From Symbiodinium natans (lineage: Eukaryota; Sar; Dinophyceae; Suessiales; Symbiodiniaceae): 45,152 nucleotides of DNA. Location: NCBI GenBank assembly GCA_905221605.1, contig CAJNDS010000292.1, positions 64,001-109,152 of the forward strand. Reading direction: 5' to 3'. Of this stretch, positions 21,741 through 32,564 are shown piece by piece. The position numbers and the translations under genes are program-made. The notes under the pieces were generated by a model. It was not told the DNA's origin and searched no databases. It was given only the letters and a program-made list of their open reading frames with translations. Position 1 is the stretch's first letter. The number at the start of each line of letters is the position of its first letter.

Positions 21741-22725
21741 TTTCGGGGAAGCTGTGCTGGACACTCTTTCGAAAAACAACATCGAATACAGCGGTTCACG
21801 GAATTCCGAGCCTGGCAAAGCATCCAAGCGAAAACAAGACCTCATGCTTAATCTCATGCTTAAGGGGCTTAATGCCTGGGACCCGTGAGAGCACGTTGGA
21901 GCCTCCATGGCTGAATGGCTTTGGCCGAAAAGAAGACCAGGACAAGGGCAGCGACTCTTCAGACGAGGACTTAGGGTTGAGGGGTTCGTGTTGTGAGTCG
22001 GAATCAACCTGAGGCTCTTGGCATCACGCAAAGCACGCTCCTCTCAAAAAGAGAACCATCGTCCCACCCCATTGCATCCACATAGAACTACTGCTGGGCG
22101 CACACATCTTTGGTGATTTCGATAATGGGCAGGTCCTGGCAAATCTACTTTCTGAGGACGCCCCACTCAAACATCTCAGCCCATGAACTTAGGTTCGTCC
22201 ACCTGCACTAAGGAGCCGTGTTGAGGTGTATGCTAAACCGTCGACCTGCTAGTGGTGCTTGCTAAACTCTCCTGCTTCTTGTTGCGGAAGGTCGCCTCTT
22301 CAGCTTGCTTGACGATGTACCTGAGGAAGCTTCAGAGAGAGCACTCCGACATGCAGCATCCATCGTGAGGCTTGAGGCATGTTCTCCCTCCTGCATCGAA
22401 TTTCTGGTCGATGGCTGTGATTGGCCAGATCATTGAAGCTAAACGAATTCACGTAATTGATAGATGTGATCTATATATGTAACGACTGTAACGGCATCAG
22501 TCCAAACCGGACTCAGCGGACCTGCTGATGTCGAGCGCCACCAGCTTCACCTCAGCTGCTTGTCTTGAGCCTGCGCAAGCGTGGAAGCCCTGAGATCTGG
22601 ACCACCTTCGTCTTGCGGGGCTGCTGGGTGACCACCTGATTCTTTCGAGGTTTTTAAACGCAACCATGCCCACGGACCACCTGAGGAAGTTGAGAGTTCA
22701 AGCTCCCCACCTGCCACTCATCTGG
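21741..22725. other. No gene seen
   Basis: Only short frames. A TGATCTATATATGTAAC word lies near 22470. No repeats stand out. Confidence 0.4.
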
Positions 22726-22728
22726 CCG

Positions 22729-22960
22729 CAGCTGCTTCCCATTCGGAGTGCGAATCAGGAGGCCGCAAACCTGTCCAACAGAGGCTCGGAAATCTACGAA
22801 GAAGGCAGTCTTGCGGAGCCTCACAAGGTCTTGCTGCTGCATCTTCTGAAACCGCCAGCCCTTCCACAGCCGTGCCTCCAGGTCGTCATCGAATTCGCCT
22901 CTGGTCGCCTCAGTAGTGCGCCAGTTGTCTGTGTTTCCAGCCTTCAGGCTCTTTCAGACG
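22729..22960 (-). CDS. Probable exon of an unrecognised gene
   Basis: The minus frame reads KAGNTDNWRTTEATRGEFDD, then DLEARLWKGWRFQKMQQQDL, then VRLRKTAFFVDFRASVGQVC, then GLLIRTPNGKQLRPDEWQ, and reaches CAG|GTGGGG, a good donor at about 22728. The charge pattern and the donor at the point where the frame loses coherence support a real exon. Upstream the frame meets a stop at about 22977, so an acceptor must lie just before. Confidence 0.4.
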
Positions 22961-24220
22961 TTTCAAAGCTTCAGCCAGCAATGAAGCTCCGAGGCGGGAA
23001 GCCAAAGAGAATCCCAGATCGTCAGGGGAGATCAAGCCCAAACCAAAGAACTTCAGATGGAGACAAACTTGGCAGCCCACAACGGGAAGGAGGAACGGGT
23101 GGAGATCGCCGCCGATCTCAGGTTGAGGTCAGGGAGGTGAGTGTTAAGTCCTCAACGAGCCCCGTGCCTCAAGAGCTGTAGTTCTGGCCAGTTAAACTCG
23201 AAGGCTTGTGAACTAAAGCACGTCTGAAAGCTGCGCTACCCAGAAGCTTAGCAAACATTGGCACGCTATGATCAGCAAGCAGAGATGAAGCAACTGTCAG
23301 GAATAGCGATTATGAGGCTTGGAAAGGTGGCAAGGGACACAAAAACATGCTGTACGAAAGCTCCTGCCTCCCTCCAGTCCTCCAGGATCGTGTAGCCACT
23401 TGCCTTGTAACATCCCAAACCATGGGCACAGACCCTGTGCCCCTTGCATCTGCGGTGGCCTGCAAAACTTGGAGAAATGTGTCCAGCTGTCGTGGAGGCT
23501 TGACCTGGGCCATGCCAGTCGCCAGATATCCGCAGTAGGAGTGGGTTGACAAAGTATGCGGGAATTGGAGGGCATTGTGGCCTACAATTCGAAGTTAACA
23601 GAGACGGCTGCGGGTACACTGAATTTCGTCCGCATTTAGTGACAAGCGCACGGACAATTATCAATCTTAGCTGTTCCAATAGCCATGTCCCATGTCAGCG
23701 TGATGCTGGTTTTGTAGTCACGAAATGCAGCCTGTAGCAGAATCCTCCAGCAGCATGGTACGAACCATGTCCTATGGAAACCTTTCGAAAACAATCCACT
23801 GCGACATCCATTATCGTCCTATCTGATGATGTTGCCAAGCTGCTTCAAGCACATCTTTCAACAGAGACTTCAGAGCATCCACCTGCAACCAATTGAAGAG
23901 TTGCTGCATTCGGCAGAAAAAAAAACGCAGCGACGTGCACACAAGCAACCCAATAACACCGCATGCTGGTGTACATCCAGGTATCTTCTCATCCTAATCA
24001 TTTCCTTCATAGCTCTTGCAAGTCAGCCCGCCTTGGCAGGGGAAACCTGGCAGGAGCTTGTGGCTGTGCTGCACATCCTAGAACTTCAGCTCCCGTGACT
24101 TCGGTACCGTTTTGTTTTGGCGAACGTGACGGTGGGGTCTTGGAGCGTGTTGTTCACAATTCATAGCTGCTAGCTATACAACCTCTCAAGCCAATGATCA
24201 CATCCTTCGTCGGGTCCGGC
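22961..24220. other. Unassigned stretch
   Basis: Frames at 23297-23679 on both strands overlap and none carries a recognised motif. Probably intronic or intergenic. Confidence 0.35.
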
Positions 24221-24229
24221 TCCCAGCTA

Positions 24230-24455
24230 CGTAGCTCTGGTGAACGACAGCAGGGACAGCGCCTCCAAGGGAGTCTCCACAGGAGTCTCGACCTCCACAG
24301 TTGCCTCGCAGAATTGCAAGGTGAGGAGAACACCTTTTTGGCCAATGTGGCCAACAGGATTCAAAAGGGGCCTGCCTGAAGCAGGCATCCTCAGCTTGTC
24401 GCGAGGCAGTGCGAGGGCAGTGCAAGGCACATAAAACATGCCATTGTTGACCGGA
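24230..24455 (-). CDS. Possible exon, unrecognised
   Basis: The minus frame reads NNGMFYVPCTALALPRDKLR, then GRPLLNPVGHIGQKGVLLTL, then QFCEATVEVETPVETPLEAL. The alternating hydrophobic pattern around GVLLTLQF suggests a beta-sandwich segment, but this is too short to name a fold. Confidence 0.3.
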
Positions 24456-25140
24456 CACCTCTGGATTCTAGACTCTTCTGCAACACTCCTCCCAAGTCTG
24501 CGGCGCGACCCACGGTTCCGCGTGGCCCTGCGCCAGCCCAGCACCTCAACGTCTAGTCTAGCCAAAGAGGGTCCCACCCCCGCCTCAGCAATCGTCAGCA
24601 TGCTCCCAGAATGCCACAGAATGTCGCCCCCCCCCTCGCCGCCCCAAGCATGGCTAAGGTTCTGACTGGTAGCACCATGACAGGAGCCGGCAGCATCCAC
24701 GACCGGCCTGCACCATCCACTTGGACACGGTAACTAGCCACACATGCTGCAAGTTAACGAGACACACAGCTAAGGAATGCAAAGGATGCCCAAGTATAAC
24801 GAGCTACTCGATTCTGCGAAACAACAGTAGCAACAGCTCACTGAACTCACTGAAGCTCACTGAGCTAGCACCGGAAAAAGAACCCAGACACCGCCCCGAG
24901 CCTGGTCGAGGCGATTCCCTCACCGCCCTGGCTGCAGCCACGGCCCTGGCTGCAGGTGCTGCAGCTGCTGGCGTTGAAGGAGCAGAGGGAGCCTGGGAGA
25001 GAACTGTTCCCGCACCCTCGTGCAGTTAACCATTGCAAGTCGCATGCCGTTCAGACTGCTGCTTCCACGGCAGGTGCATCCAAAATGCCTCTCCTGCGAT
25101 GCCCTCGTGACCACTACTATCGCCAAGGCTGCAACGCGCG

Positions 25141-25645
25141 TCAGAGCCATGAGTTCAAAGGCCTTGGCCAGTCAAGCAAAGCGCTTGGTTGCTGAACGAA
25201 ATGGCCATGTCCAGAACGGTAATGAATGTGAGCGAAATGGCCCACCTCCATCTTGATACCAGCACGAAGGATTGCACTTCTTGTGCGGCCCACAAAATAT
25301 ACCACAATGCGCCAACACACAAAACAAGCGGTTATCTCATTAACGTAGTCAAGCCGGCCAGAATATCCCACAATGCTGCTTTCTGATTGAAGGATGTGTC
25401 CCAGGAATGGCAAAATCTGTAAGCCAAAAGGTCACATCAAACGCAATGCTAAACTTCGTCTTGAGAAGGAGGCTGGGGTAAAGGGCCGTGGGAGGGGCAC
25501 GGGGCAAAAGCCGTTTTGCAGCATCACCGTTGCCCCCACAAAGGATTTCCTGGAATTGCACGTAGCTGTCTCTCTCCTTCTGCTCAAGATCCTCCTCCTG
25601 CTCCTGCTGTCGCTGTGCACGAAAGACAGAGTGCAACACTCCACA
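25141..25645 (-). pseudogene. Frame-broken coding segment, membrane-like, unrecognised
   Basis: Two overlapping minus frames appear to be one protein. 25360-25645 reads QRQQEQEEDLEQKERDSYVQ, then FQEILCGGNGDAAKRLLPRA, then LLKTKFSIAFDVTFWLTDFA. 25150-25345 continues in a different frame with LDYVNEITACFVCWRIVVYF, then VGRTRSAILRAGIKMEVGHF. The hydrophobic stretches suggest membrane segments. A frameshift or an unrecognised intron lies at about 25340-25410. No family is named. Confidence 0.35.
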
Positions 25646-25804
25646 ATGAAAAAAAGAGCACGGGATCCCCCCCCACCAACAATGCCCCCGAATCGCGGGA
25701 ATTGAAAAGAAGAAGATCCGTTCAGGTTCCGATTGGAACCCTCGAGTTGGTGCCAAGGGAGTGCACATCCTGGACTTCGAGCCTCGAAGCCCGCGGCTGC
25801 TTAG

Positions 25805-26215
25805 AAACAAATATCAATAATAATAATCATCATAATCATAATAATCATAATAATCATAATAATCATAGTAATCATAATAAGCATAATAAGCATAATAAGC
25901 ATAATAATCATAATAATCATAATAATCATAATAATCATAATAATCATAATAATCATAATAATCATAATAATCATAATAATCATAATAATCATAATAATCA
26001 TAAGAAGAAGAAGAAGAATCATAATAATCATAATAATCATAATAATCATAATAATCATAATAATCATAATAATCATAATAATCATAATAATCATAATAAT
26101 CATAATAATCATAATAATCATAATAATCATAATAATCATAATAATCATAATAATCATAATATAATAATTATAGTAAAAAAAATCATAATCATAATCGTAA
26201 TCATAATCATAATAA
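25805..26215. repeat. 9-bp microsatellite (AATAATCAT)n
   Basis: About 40 nearly perfect copies of AATAATCAT, interrupted by AAGAAGAAGAAG at 26001-26013 and by AAGCATAAT variants near 25880. The His-Asn-Asn frame on the plus strand and the Met-Ile-Ile frame on the minus strand are by-products. Confidence 0.95.
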
Positions 26216-27584
26216 AAGCCTTGACATGCAAAGCCTTCCCAGTGTTCTTGGGTGTGTTCGTTGCTCAGTGGGCTTTGAAAGAGCGGAGGAGCCCATCGCA
26301 GAGTCCATGCCCTTGAGCTGCATGTGGGACAAATACTGAGGAGCTATTGGGTTGTAAGGTTGAGGTTGAAAAAAAAATCGTCACTCAGAAGTCGGATCAC
26401 CATATCGGTATCTGAATTCAACAATGCACTTTTCTTCGTCGCCCAATCGCTGCCGGATGAACACGTGACAGGATTGAATTCGGTGAGACACAGCGAGGAT
26501 TTGCTTTGTGGAGGCAGGGCTCACTTTTAACAACTGTGGCACCTCAACCTTCTTACGAGTTGGTGACGAGCTTCCTCCCACTGGGCCATGATCTCCCTTC
26601 CAGCTGCATCGGCAGACATCAGGCACGGGAGCTGAGGAGATCACAACTTCTGGATGTCCAAAAAACCAAAATACACGTTGATAGAATATAGAATCTCCTC
26701 CAAATATGGATCAAAGAAAAGTGCATTAGAATGAGATCACCCATAACTCAAACAAGTGTACCAGATAAGATTGGTAATGCTAATGATGTTAATAAAGCAT
26801 GAAAGCTGCAATCAAGAAAGCTCAAGGAAATGATGGGATCGTCTTTAATGTCAGATAATAGGATCTCAGATTTGGAATGTTTTCCAAAAGTTAAGAGATG
26901 TAAGACATGAAGACATATCAGAGATTCATCATCCAAAAATAAGATCTCCTGTTCTTGAAGGTGATAGCACATGGCTAAGGCAACTGGGCATCACGCGCAG
27001 ACATGCTCATTAGCATGCCCGGCACATGCCAGCGTGCGCTTGCGCCCGCAACTTGCGAAACTCAACGAGGCAACATCAACAGCTTCCCTACTGTAAGGGC
27101 GGCGCGAAGATGAGCCAACACAATTGGGGCGCAACAAGTGTAGACATGTTCATAATGGTTTGCCAGCAGCAACCGTGTGTGTGTGTGTGTGTGCTGGCGC
27201 ACACAATTCCATGTACGTGCACTTGCGCGCCTCATATTTGGTCCACTGCATTCCGCTGCCCCTGTAGGCGTGTAGAATGCCTGGAGGTGTGAGCAAGAAA
27301 TGCAAAATGAAGGTCAGCAAAACCAATTAAAGTGGCAGGGAAGCTTCAACCACCTCCACTGCCATTGAAGGTTTGAGACTGGTGTTTTTTGGTCGCTTGT
27401 GAGAACAAACCGCGATGTTTGTGCAGCAAGGAAAACTGACGCTTGTGGCTCCACAGCCTAACAGCAAGCTAACAAACACTGGCATCAGTCTAGACTCTAG
27501 CAGACTCTGCCACGTGTTGTACGTGTCCCGTCGCTTCGTCCAGACCTGACATTGACATGTGGGGTGATCCGGCCCCAATCCAAT
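26216..27584. other. No gene seen; short GT repeat
   Basis: Short frames only. A (GT)n run lies at 27174-27193. Composition becomes AT-rich at 26690-26960, before a GC-richer stretch leading to the mitochondrial-type island. Confidence 0.4.
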
Positions 27585-27597
27585 ACTTAGTTTTCTG

Positions 27598-28258
27598 GAT
27601 ATTTGTACTTCTTCTTAATGGGGGCATTTGTGGGTTATGTTTTAGCTACTTTAGGACAAATGAGTTTAATGAGGAGTTACAGCAATTACAAATTCATTTT
27701 ACGCTTTTCCATCACCAATAGAATGGCTTTGTGGAGGACATTATATCTACAATGCAACATCAAAGAGGTTCTTTGTCTTTCATTTCTACATTTTATGTTC
27801 CAATAATCCTTTACGCAATTATACTAATCGTAACGACTCATTTTTCCTTTATGTATTAGGACAGATGTCTATGGAAAGGTAATAATTCTCTGTCTATCTA
27901 TCTATACCTTCTTCAAAATCATTTCGGCTATTCTTCTTTCTCATCCAGAGAATGCATTAGAAGCATGTGGATTACTTCCCTCTTATGCCAATATGCTATG
28001 TTAACAAGCTGTACCAAATAAAAATGCAAGATTCATAATCCTATTTTGCTTTACGAAACGTCTTTCAATATCATTCTATTGTGTAATTAAGACGTCCAGT
28101 AGATTTAGCGGTTTTTTGTCGGTACTTTTGGTTTCTTTCATTTTTTCATTTACTTGGTAGGTGGTCAATTTCCTGTAGACAACTTTCTATCTTATGGTCG
28201 CATTTTGACATTTCATTCTTCTTCTTATTGCCGGTGTTTTAACCGCTTGAAAAATCTG
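27598..28258 (+). pseudogene. cob: cytochrome b (cob) 3' part, frame-broken
   Basis: Conserved cytochrome b blocks appear in the right order but in shifting frames: YFFLMGAFVGYVL then GQMS (27605-27665); SPIEWLCGGHYIYN then KRFFVFHFYIL (27711-27790); DVYGKVIILCLS then LLSHPENAL (27865-27960); AVPNKNARFIILF (28010-28050); QFPVDNFLSYGRILTFH (28168-28220). The order matches the family from the Qo-site region to the last helix. The 5' third is missing. The Pro-Trp expected after GYVL is altered. Several indels are needed to read it, so it is not translatable as it stands. RNA editing, known for dinoflagellate mt transcripts, would not repair indels. Confidence 0.8.
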
Positions 28259-28385
28259 AAGCAAAGATTGTTTCTGAAAGACGTAAAACTATGGATATAA
28301 TTTGTCTCGATGATGCTCAAGTTTCAGATGCATTAATTAGTAATCTCGAGAAGAGGGTTGTCAACAATTTTTTCAAGCTTGGTTG
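28256..28385 (+). other. Open frame after the cob remnant, unassigned
   Basis: PLEKSEAKIVSERRKTMDII, then CLDDAQVSDALISNLEKRVV and NNFFKLG, reads without a stop after the cob remnant. The charged, helix-prone composition is unlike cytochrome b. It could be chance, a nuclear fragment, or an unknown mt open frame. Confidence 0.25.
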
Positions 28386-28690
28386 AAGCTTAGACCATTG
28401 ATCTAAAGTGAACAAATAACTGAACTACCATCCGTAACTAACTTGGTACAAACACAGCACAAAAGTCCTGGCGTTTGTGGGAAGTTTGAAGCTAGTTGAA
28501 GCTCGACAAAAAAGGTCCATCCGACGGTTGTTGGGTAGCTTGGACTAGCTTCAAATTACACATATAATAGTTTTTTTTGACAAAACACGATAGCTTAACC
28601 GCAGTTTCTACATCTTATACACAACAATATATATGTATATATATATATACATATATACAGATATATATATATATATTACGCAGTTCAACA
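28377..28690. repeat. Inverted repeats in the mitochondrial-type spacer
   Basis: TTTGAAGCTAGTTGAAGCT (about 28488-28506) pairs with AGCTTGGACTAGCTTCAAA (about 28537-28556), with two mismatches. AAGCTTGGTTGAAGCTT at 28377 is related. A TATATATGTATATA...TATACATATATA palindrome lies at about 28625-28660. Confidence 0.65.
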
Positions 28691-28999
28691 GGGGCTAGTA
28701 GAAATTAAATGCAAGTAATACAGACGTTACCCGTCAGGAAACATTATTGTGAATGGCTTTTTTAAACTTAGGGCTCATTTTCAGAATATTTGTTATTTCT
28801 TTACGCTTATAAGATTATGAAAATGCACGAAAACAACTATTGAATAGGGTGTTATTATCACGAGTGAAGAGACAAAACCGCGAGAATAATACTGGACTCG
28901 GGCCCCACACAAGATTCTCTTATTGGGTCTTTTAAAAAGAATGAACTGAATACATGAGTAAAGGGCTATGTAAAAATATACTAAATATGGGCCTTTTAT

Positions 29000-29450
29000 T
29001 GTTCACCGGTTGAGAAATTGTAATCATACAGGCTTCAGAATTATGATGTATTATCTGGGTTCATCGTCGTAATCTCCGGAACATGAATGTCAGTCCTTAT
29101 CAGAATAGAATTATCTGCATCAGGAAATAGGATGGGATCTCCTGAAAAACAGAACTCTGTCATGTAAGCATTACATTGCATGGCTTTCTTATGATCTTAC
29201 CTTCTTTTGAGTACTGCCTGGAGGATTTGCAAATTACCTTGCCCTGTGATTCAAGGGTCTCTAGAAGTGGTATATCCTGGAGGCAATGACATAGAAGAAA
29301 CTTTTCCTCTTGCAGTTTGCTTAGTTCTTGCCATTTTAGAGTGAGTTTTTGTAATTCGGTTGAAATTCTTATTAATTAATACTTTTTGAACAGGGTTTTG
29401 GGGTTTTGGATAAGGCCTTTATCCTCGTAACACATCTTTTCTTAAAGAAC
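29000..29450 (+). pseudogene. cox1: cytochrome oxidase subunit 1 (cox1) 5' part, frame-broken
   Basis: Blocks in family order and shifting frames: NHTGFRIMMYYL (29017-29053); LSGFIVVISG then MSVLIRIELSASGNRM (29055-29140); HVSITLHGFLMI (29160-29203); LPGGFANYL then QGSLEVVYP (29213-29282). Further on, 29400-29440 resembles the TGWTLYPPLS region. These are the N-terminal helices of COX1, ending well before the haem-copper core. At least three indels and internal stops are present. It has the same orientation as cob, 750 bp upstream. Confidence 0.75.
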
Positions 29451-29565
29451 TAAGTTAAAACTACTACTTCCAAGCAAGAGCTTTGACTATCCGTATTAGT
29501 TTATTAATAGCATTTCTAGTTAATTCTAGACTTCAATCTTTTCTATTGTACCCTGCTCCCTCGAA

Positions 29566-30244
29566 GAACGACCACCACTTTGAAGCCGAATGCCATCTTC
29601 GTTTTCCCGCCGTCACAGAGCAATCGCAGACTTGAGACCCTGTGGCCAAATCTGAATCATCGGTACTGCGCTAAACGGGAAATGGTCATTCCCTGCGACT
29701 TGTTCTTGGATAATGAAGCTATCTTTTGTGCGTTTCTTATGAAACTCGACATCCCAGGTTCCAAGCGTCAAGTCTCGAGTTGATTCCGGAAGCTTTCGTT
29801 TTGAAAGAGGAAGCAAGCAAAAAGTAGAGATTGAGGTGAGTGTGGAGCCTGCCGCAAGAAGCCGGTCCTGGTGTGGGCGAAAAAGATTTTGCCACTGACA
29901 TGGTGACACAAGAACAGACAGCCAAAGTGGGCAGAAACAGTGACTTGTATTGCAGGTCTAGCTTCAACAGACGTCACCTCGAAGACTTGCGGAAAGCGCC
30001 CCTGGTGCTCCAGTTGCACCTGCAGGCCCTCGTCTCCGCTCTCTCAATCAAAAAACGGGCGCCCAGTGCTGTCTAGCGCCTCTAGGTCTTTGCCCGCTTG
30101 GCTGTAGCAGTCACGCAGACTCAACCTAATGCCCTATCATCCAAGATGGATGGGCTATCTCAGTGGCCGAGGCAGGGCAGGATGCGGAAGGCGGCCTGGA
30201 TCTGAAAATAAACAATTACTGGCGGGGCAGGCACAGCAACTTTT
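29566..30244 (+). other. Coding-like stretch before the LINE remnant, unassigned
   Basis: The plus frame at 29840-30076 (AGPGVGEKDFATDMVTQEQT, then NSDLYCRSSFNRRHLEDLRK) has protein-like composition and precedes the LINE remnant in the same orientation. It may be part of that element. No domain is recognised. Confidence 0.25.
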
Positions 30245-31845
30245 GTGGACCTTTCTTACGTTATTGACTCTGCCGACAAAAAAGAAGAAGCTTTCAGGAT
30301 CCATTGTATGCTTAATGATCACAGACTCTTGAATGCATTTTATACTTATCCTGGAAAGTACTTAAGGGTTTACGCCAGCCTTTATCAATTCCAGAAAGTT
30401 GTCATGGAGCTTCGAGGGGAACAACTCTCGTTGCCTGACAGCCTTGCTCTACACGCTGCCAGATTTCATATTACTGGACCTGAACAAGGCAATTGCGTGT
30501 TCACTTGGAAGGTCACTGCCCCCAGCAGCACAAACGAAGTTTCACTGCAAGTGCCCTTGCAGGGAAATGCGAGGGATGTGCCAGAAATCAAAGAAGTTTT
30601 AATCAATGCCAGCACGTCGAGTCCTGATGAGGTCATTGATGCGCCCAGATGGGCTAGCAAGCCCATCAACCATATTTCGGAAAATCCTAGACAGCACTTC
30701 CTCAATAGTTACTCAGGAAGTGACCGAGTTGGCCAAGGAAGACTCTGTGACATCAGAGGTCAGGACGAAAATCATCAGGCAAAGAATTTCCAAAATAATC
30801 TGGCATGAAGATGATCTGGAAATTCACTACCTCATTCTGGATCAGCAAGCCCCGTATGTCATAATGACTGGAAGTTGCAACGATGCGCCTGAGCTTCAGC
30901 AAGTTCCTAGATGCCAATCCTGTAATCTGCTCAAGCAGAGTAGAGTCTGCCCAGAGTCCATCTTCATGATTGACATCCATACCGGTGTACTTTGACCAAA
31001 AAGATACCTCTTTTGCTTGGAGATTCCCTCCAAAGAGGGTCACGCCAATTGAAGGTATACTGTTACAATGTCCGGGGCCTAGGTTCGGGGATGGAGGATT
31101 TGATGGGGTTCTTGGATCAATCGCATTGTGACATCGTGCTCGTGCAAGAGACCAAACTTAGAGAAGCTAGCGAGTACACCACTGCTCGCTGGATCTGTGT
31201 TGGCTCTGGCACCACCGCTCAGAAACACGCAGATTTATGATCCTTGTTCGGAGATCACTCACCAATGTGCAGGAGGTCAGGCATGATGCTGTAATCCCAG
31301 GTCGAATACTCCGAGCGCGGTTCCCCCAAGGAGCCACAGGCCGCTTGCTCAGTGTAGTCTGCGCTTATCAGCATGCTTGGAACCCAAAAGAGCCTACCAT
31401 CCTGGGTCTTGACATATCTATTCCAATCGTGAGTAGGATTCTGCTTCCCATAACGACCTGTATGGCAAAAGCTAAGATGTGCATGTGGGTTGCCTTCTCC
31501 AGCTCCAGCGGAGAGAGCTGGAACCCTCACAATGTGGGTGAGGAGCTGTCCTTGAATCAGCATAATCAGGACAGCGAGACAGCTCCTTGGGACCGAGCCG
31601 GCTGCTTGGAGTGAAGTGATCGTTCTCGATGGGGCGGTGTGACATACCGCTCCCAGCAGAAGAGGGCAGTCGCCTGCACACCCTGGTCCTTTGCGCATGG
31701 TTAACAGCATTAATGGCATTAAGCCCTGGCTTATTTCCAATACTACGCCAAACCACCTCAAATTTAGAGTACAGACAGTGAAGACAGTGAATCCCATGCC
31801 CGAGCACACGGCCAATATTGCGAGAATGGGTCCCCCCCCTTTGGG
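30245..31845 (+). mobile_element. Decayed non-LTR (LINE-type) retrotransposon, 5' portion with APE-like endonuclease
   Basis: 30245-30990 holds two overlapping plus frames that seem to be one protein (DSADKKEEAFRIHCMLNDHR; EVRTKIIRQRISKIIWHEDD), of unknown family. 31050-31400 reads LKVYCYNVRGLG, then CDIVLVQETKL, then MILVRRSLTNV, GRLLSVVCAYQHAW. These are the N-terminal motifs of the exonuclease-endonuclease-phosphatase domain of LINE ORF2 (the Asn and the Glu of QET are active-site positions). A one-base frame change lies at about 31235. The expected GDFN block is not seen, and the distal part to 31840 is very decayed. There is no reverse transcriptase: the element stops at the CCCCCTTAAG repeat beside the copia insertion. 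Confidence 0.6.
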
Positions 31846-31884
31846 CAAAGGGGGCCCTTAAGCCCCCCTTAAGCCCCCCCTTAA
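31845..31884. repeat. CCCCCTTAAG minisatellite, left half
   Basis: About three units of GGGCCCTTAAGCCCCCCTTAAG type end at the left LTR. The same repeat continues beyond the right LTR (40374-40435), so the copia element is inserted within it. Confidence 0.85.
31880..31884. other. Target-site duplication CTTAA, left copy
   Basis: CTTAA immediately left of the TGAAATTT end of the LTR; the same five bases follow the other LTR at 40374-40378. Because the target is itself a CTTAA-bearing repeat, the match is expected either way. Confidence 0.7.
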
Positions 31885-32096
31885 TGAAATTTTACAAGAT
31901 CAATGTTCACAGACTGGTTTGATCACACAATCCAGAATACACAAGATGCACAGCAAAGTCACTTGATGCAATCACTCACTCAGCAATCTTGTTTGTGCCG
32001 CCTTGAGCCAAAGCATCGAGTCAATGCTCATGTTGAGCATGTCGCTGTGCCAATGCTTCTCTTGAAGCATGCCAATTGTGACCTTATATTCTAACA
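31885..32096 (-). repeat. 3' LTR (212 bp)
   Basis: In element sense it begins TGTTAGAATATAAGG and ends TTGTAAAATTTCA. Near-identical to 40158-40373. It carries TTTGGCTCAAG in element sense at 32012-32002, the last 11 bases of the dinoflagellate spliced leader. Confidence 0.95.
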
Positions 32097-32564
32097 CGGT
32101 CCCTCAGCAGAGACAATGTTTGTCTGTGCTGTTCTCCAGTCACAATTCAAAAGATTTCATAAAACAAAGATTCAATCAACCAATCAACGGAGTATGTCGA
32201 AGAAAATCTCAACTGCACACGACTACCAATCAGCTCAGCAGTGAACAATGCACTCAGAGGCTCGGCTCAATCCTTTTGCTTTACAAGCGAATCGCAATCG
32301 CTTCGAAAGAGAACTTGCAGCGAAGCCTGCAATGTTCTGTTGGCATACCGAATGCTCCAATGCATCCGAATCAATACACCACACGGAGTGGTCCTGAGAA
32401 ACGGTCAGCAAAGTTTCCAATCGGGGTCCAATGAGCTGCAGCAAATGAAAACCACATCATCACCAATGAAAAGCATCAACTGTAAAACCAATCAGCAAAG
32501 CAAGAACCAATCAAATGCAATCCCATCTTTCCAGGCCAGACAAAATTGTTGAGCGCCACTGCAC

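Larger units (their letters stand above)
27585..29565 (+). other. AT-rich island of mitochondrial origin (cob and cox1 pieces, inverted repeats)
   Basis: Base composition falls sharply to AT-rich at about 27585 and returns at about 29565. Inside lie the 3' part of cob, then palindromic AT-rich spacer, then the 5' part of cox1, all on the plus strand. Dinoflagellate mitochondrial DNA carries cob, cox1 and cox3 as scattered fragments separated by inverted repeats, which fits. Both genes carry frame breaks, and the flanks are nuclear-type, so a nuclear copy of mtDNA is likelier than true mtDNA. A chimeric assembly is the main alternative. Confidence 0.75.

Noticed and set aside
25516-26316. 266-codon His-Asn-Asn frame and the Met-Ile-Ile frame opposite
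   Set aside because: Both come from the 9-bp microsatellite, whose unit is a multiple of three and so keeps any frame open.
31255-31848. 197-codon minus-strand frame
   Set aside because: It is antisense to the LINE endonuclease remnant and has no motif of its own.
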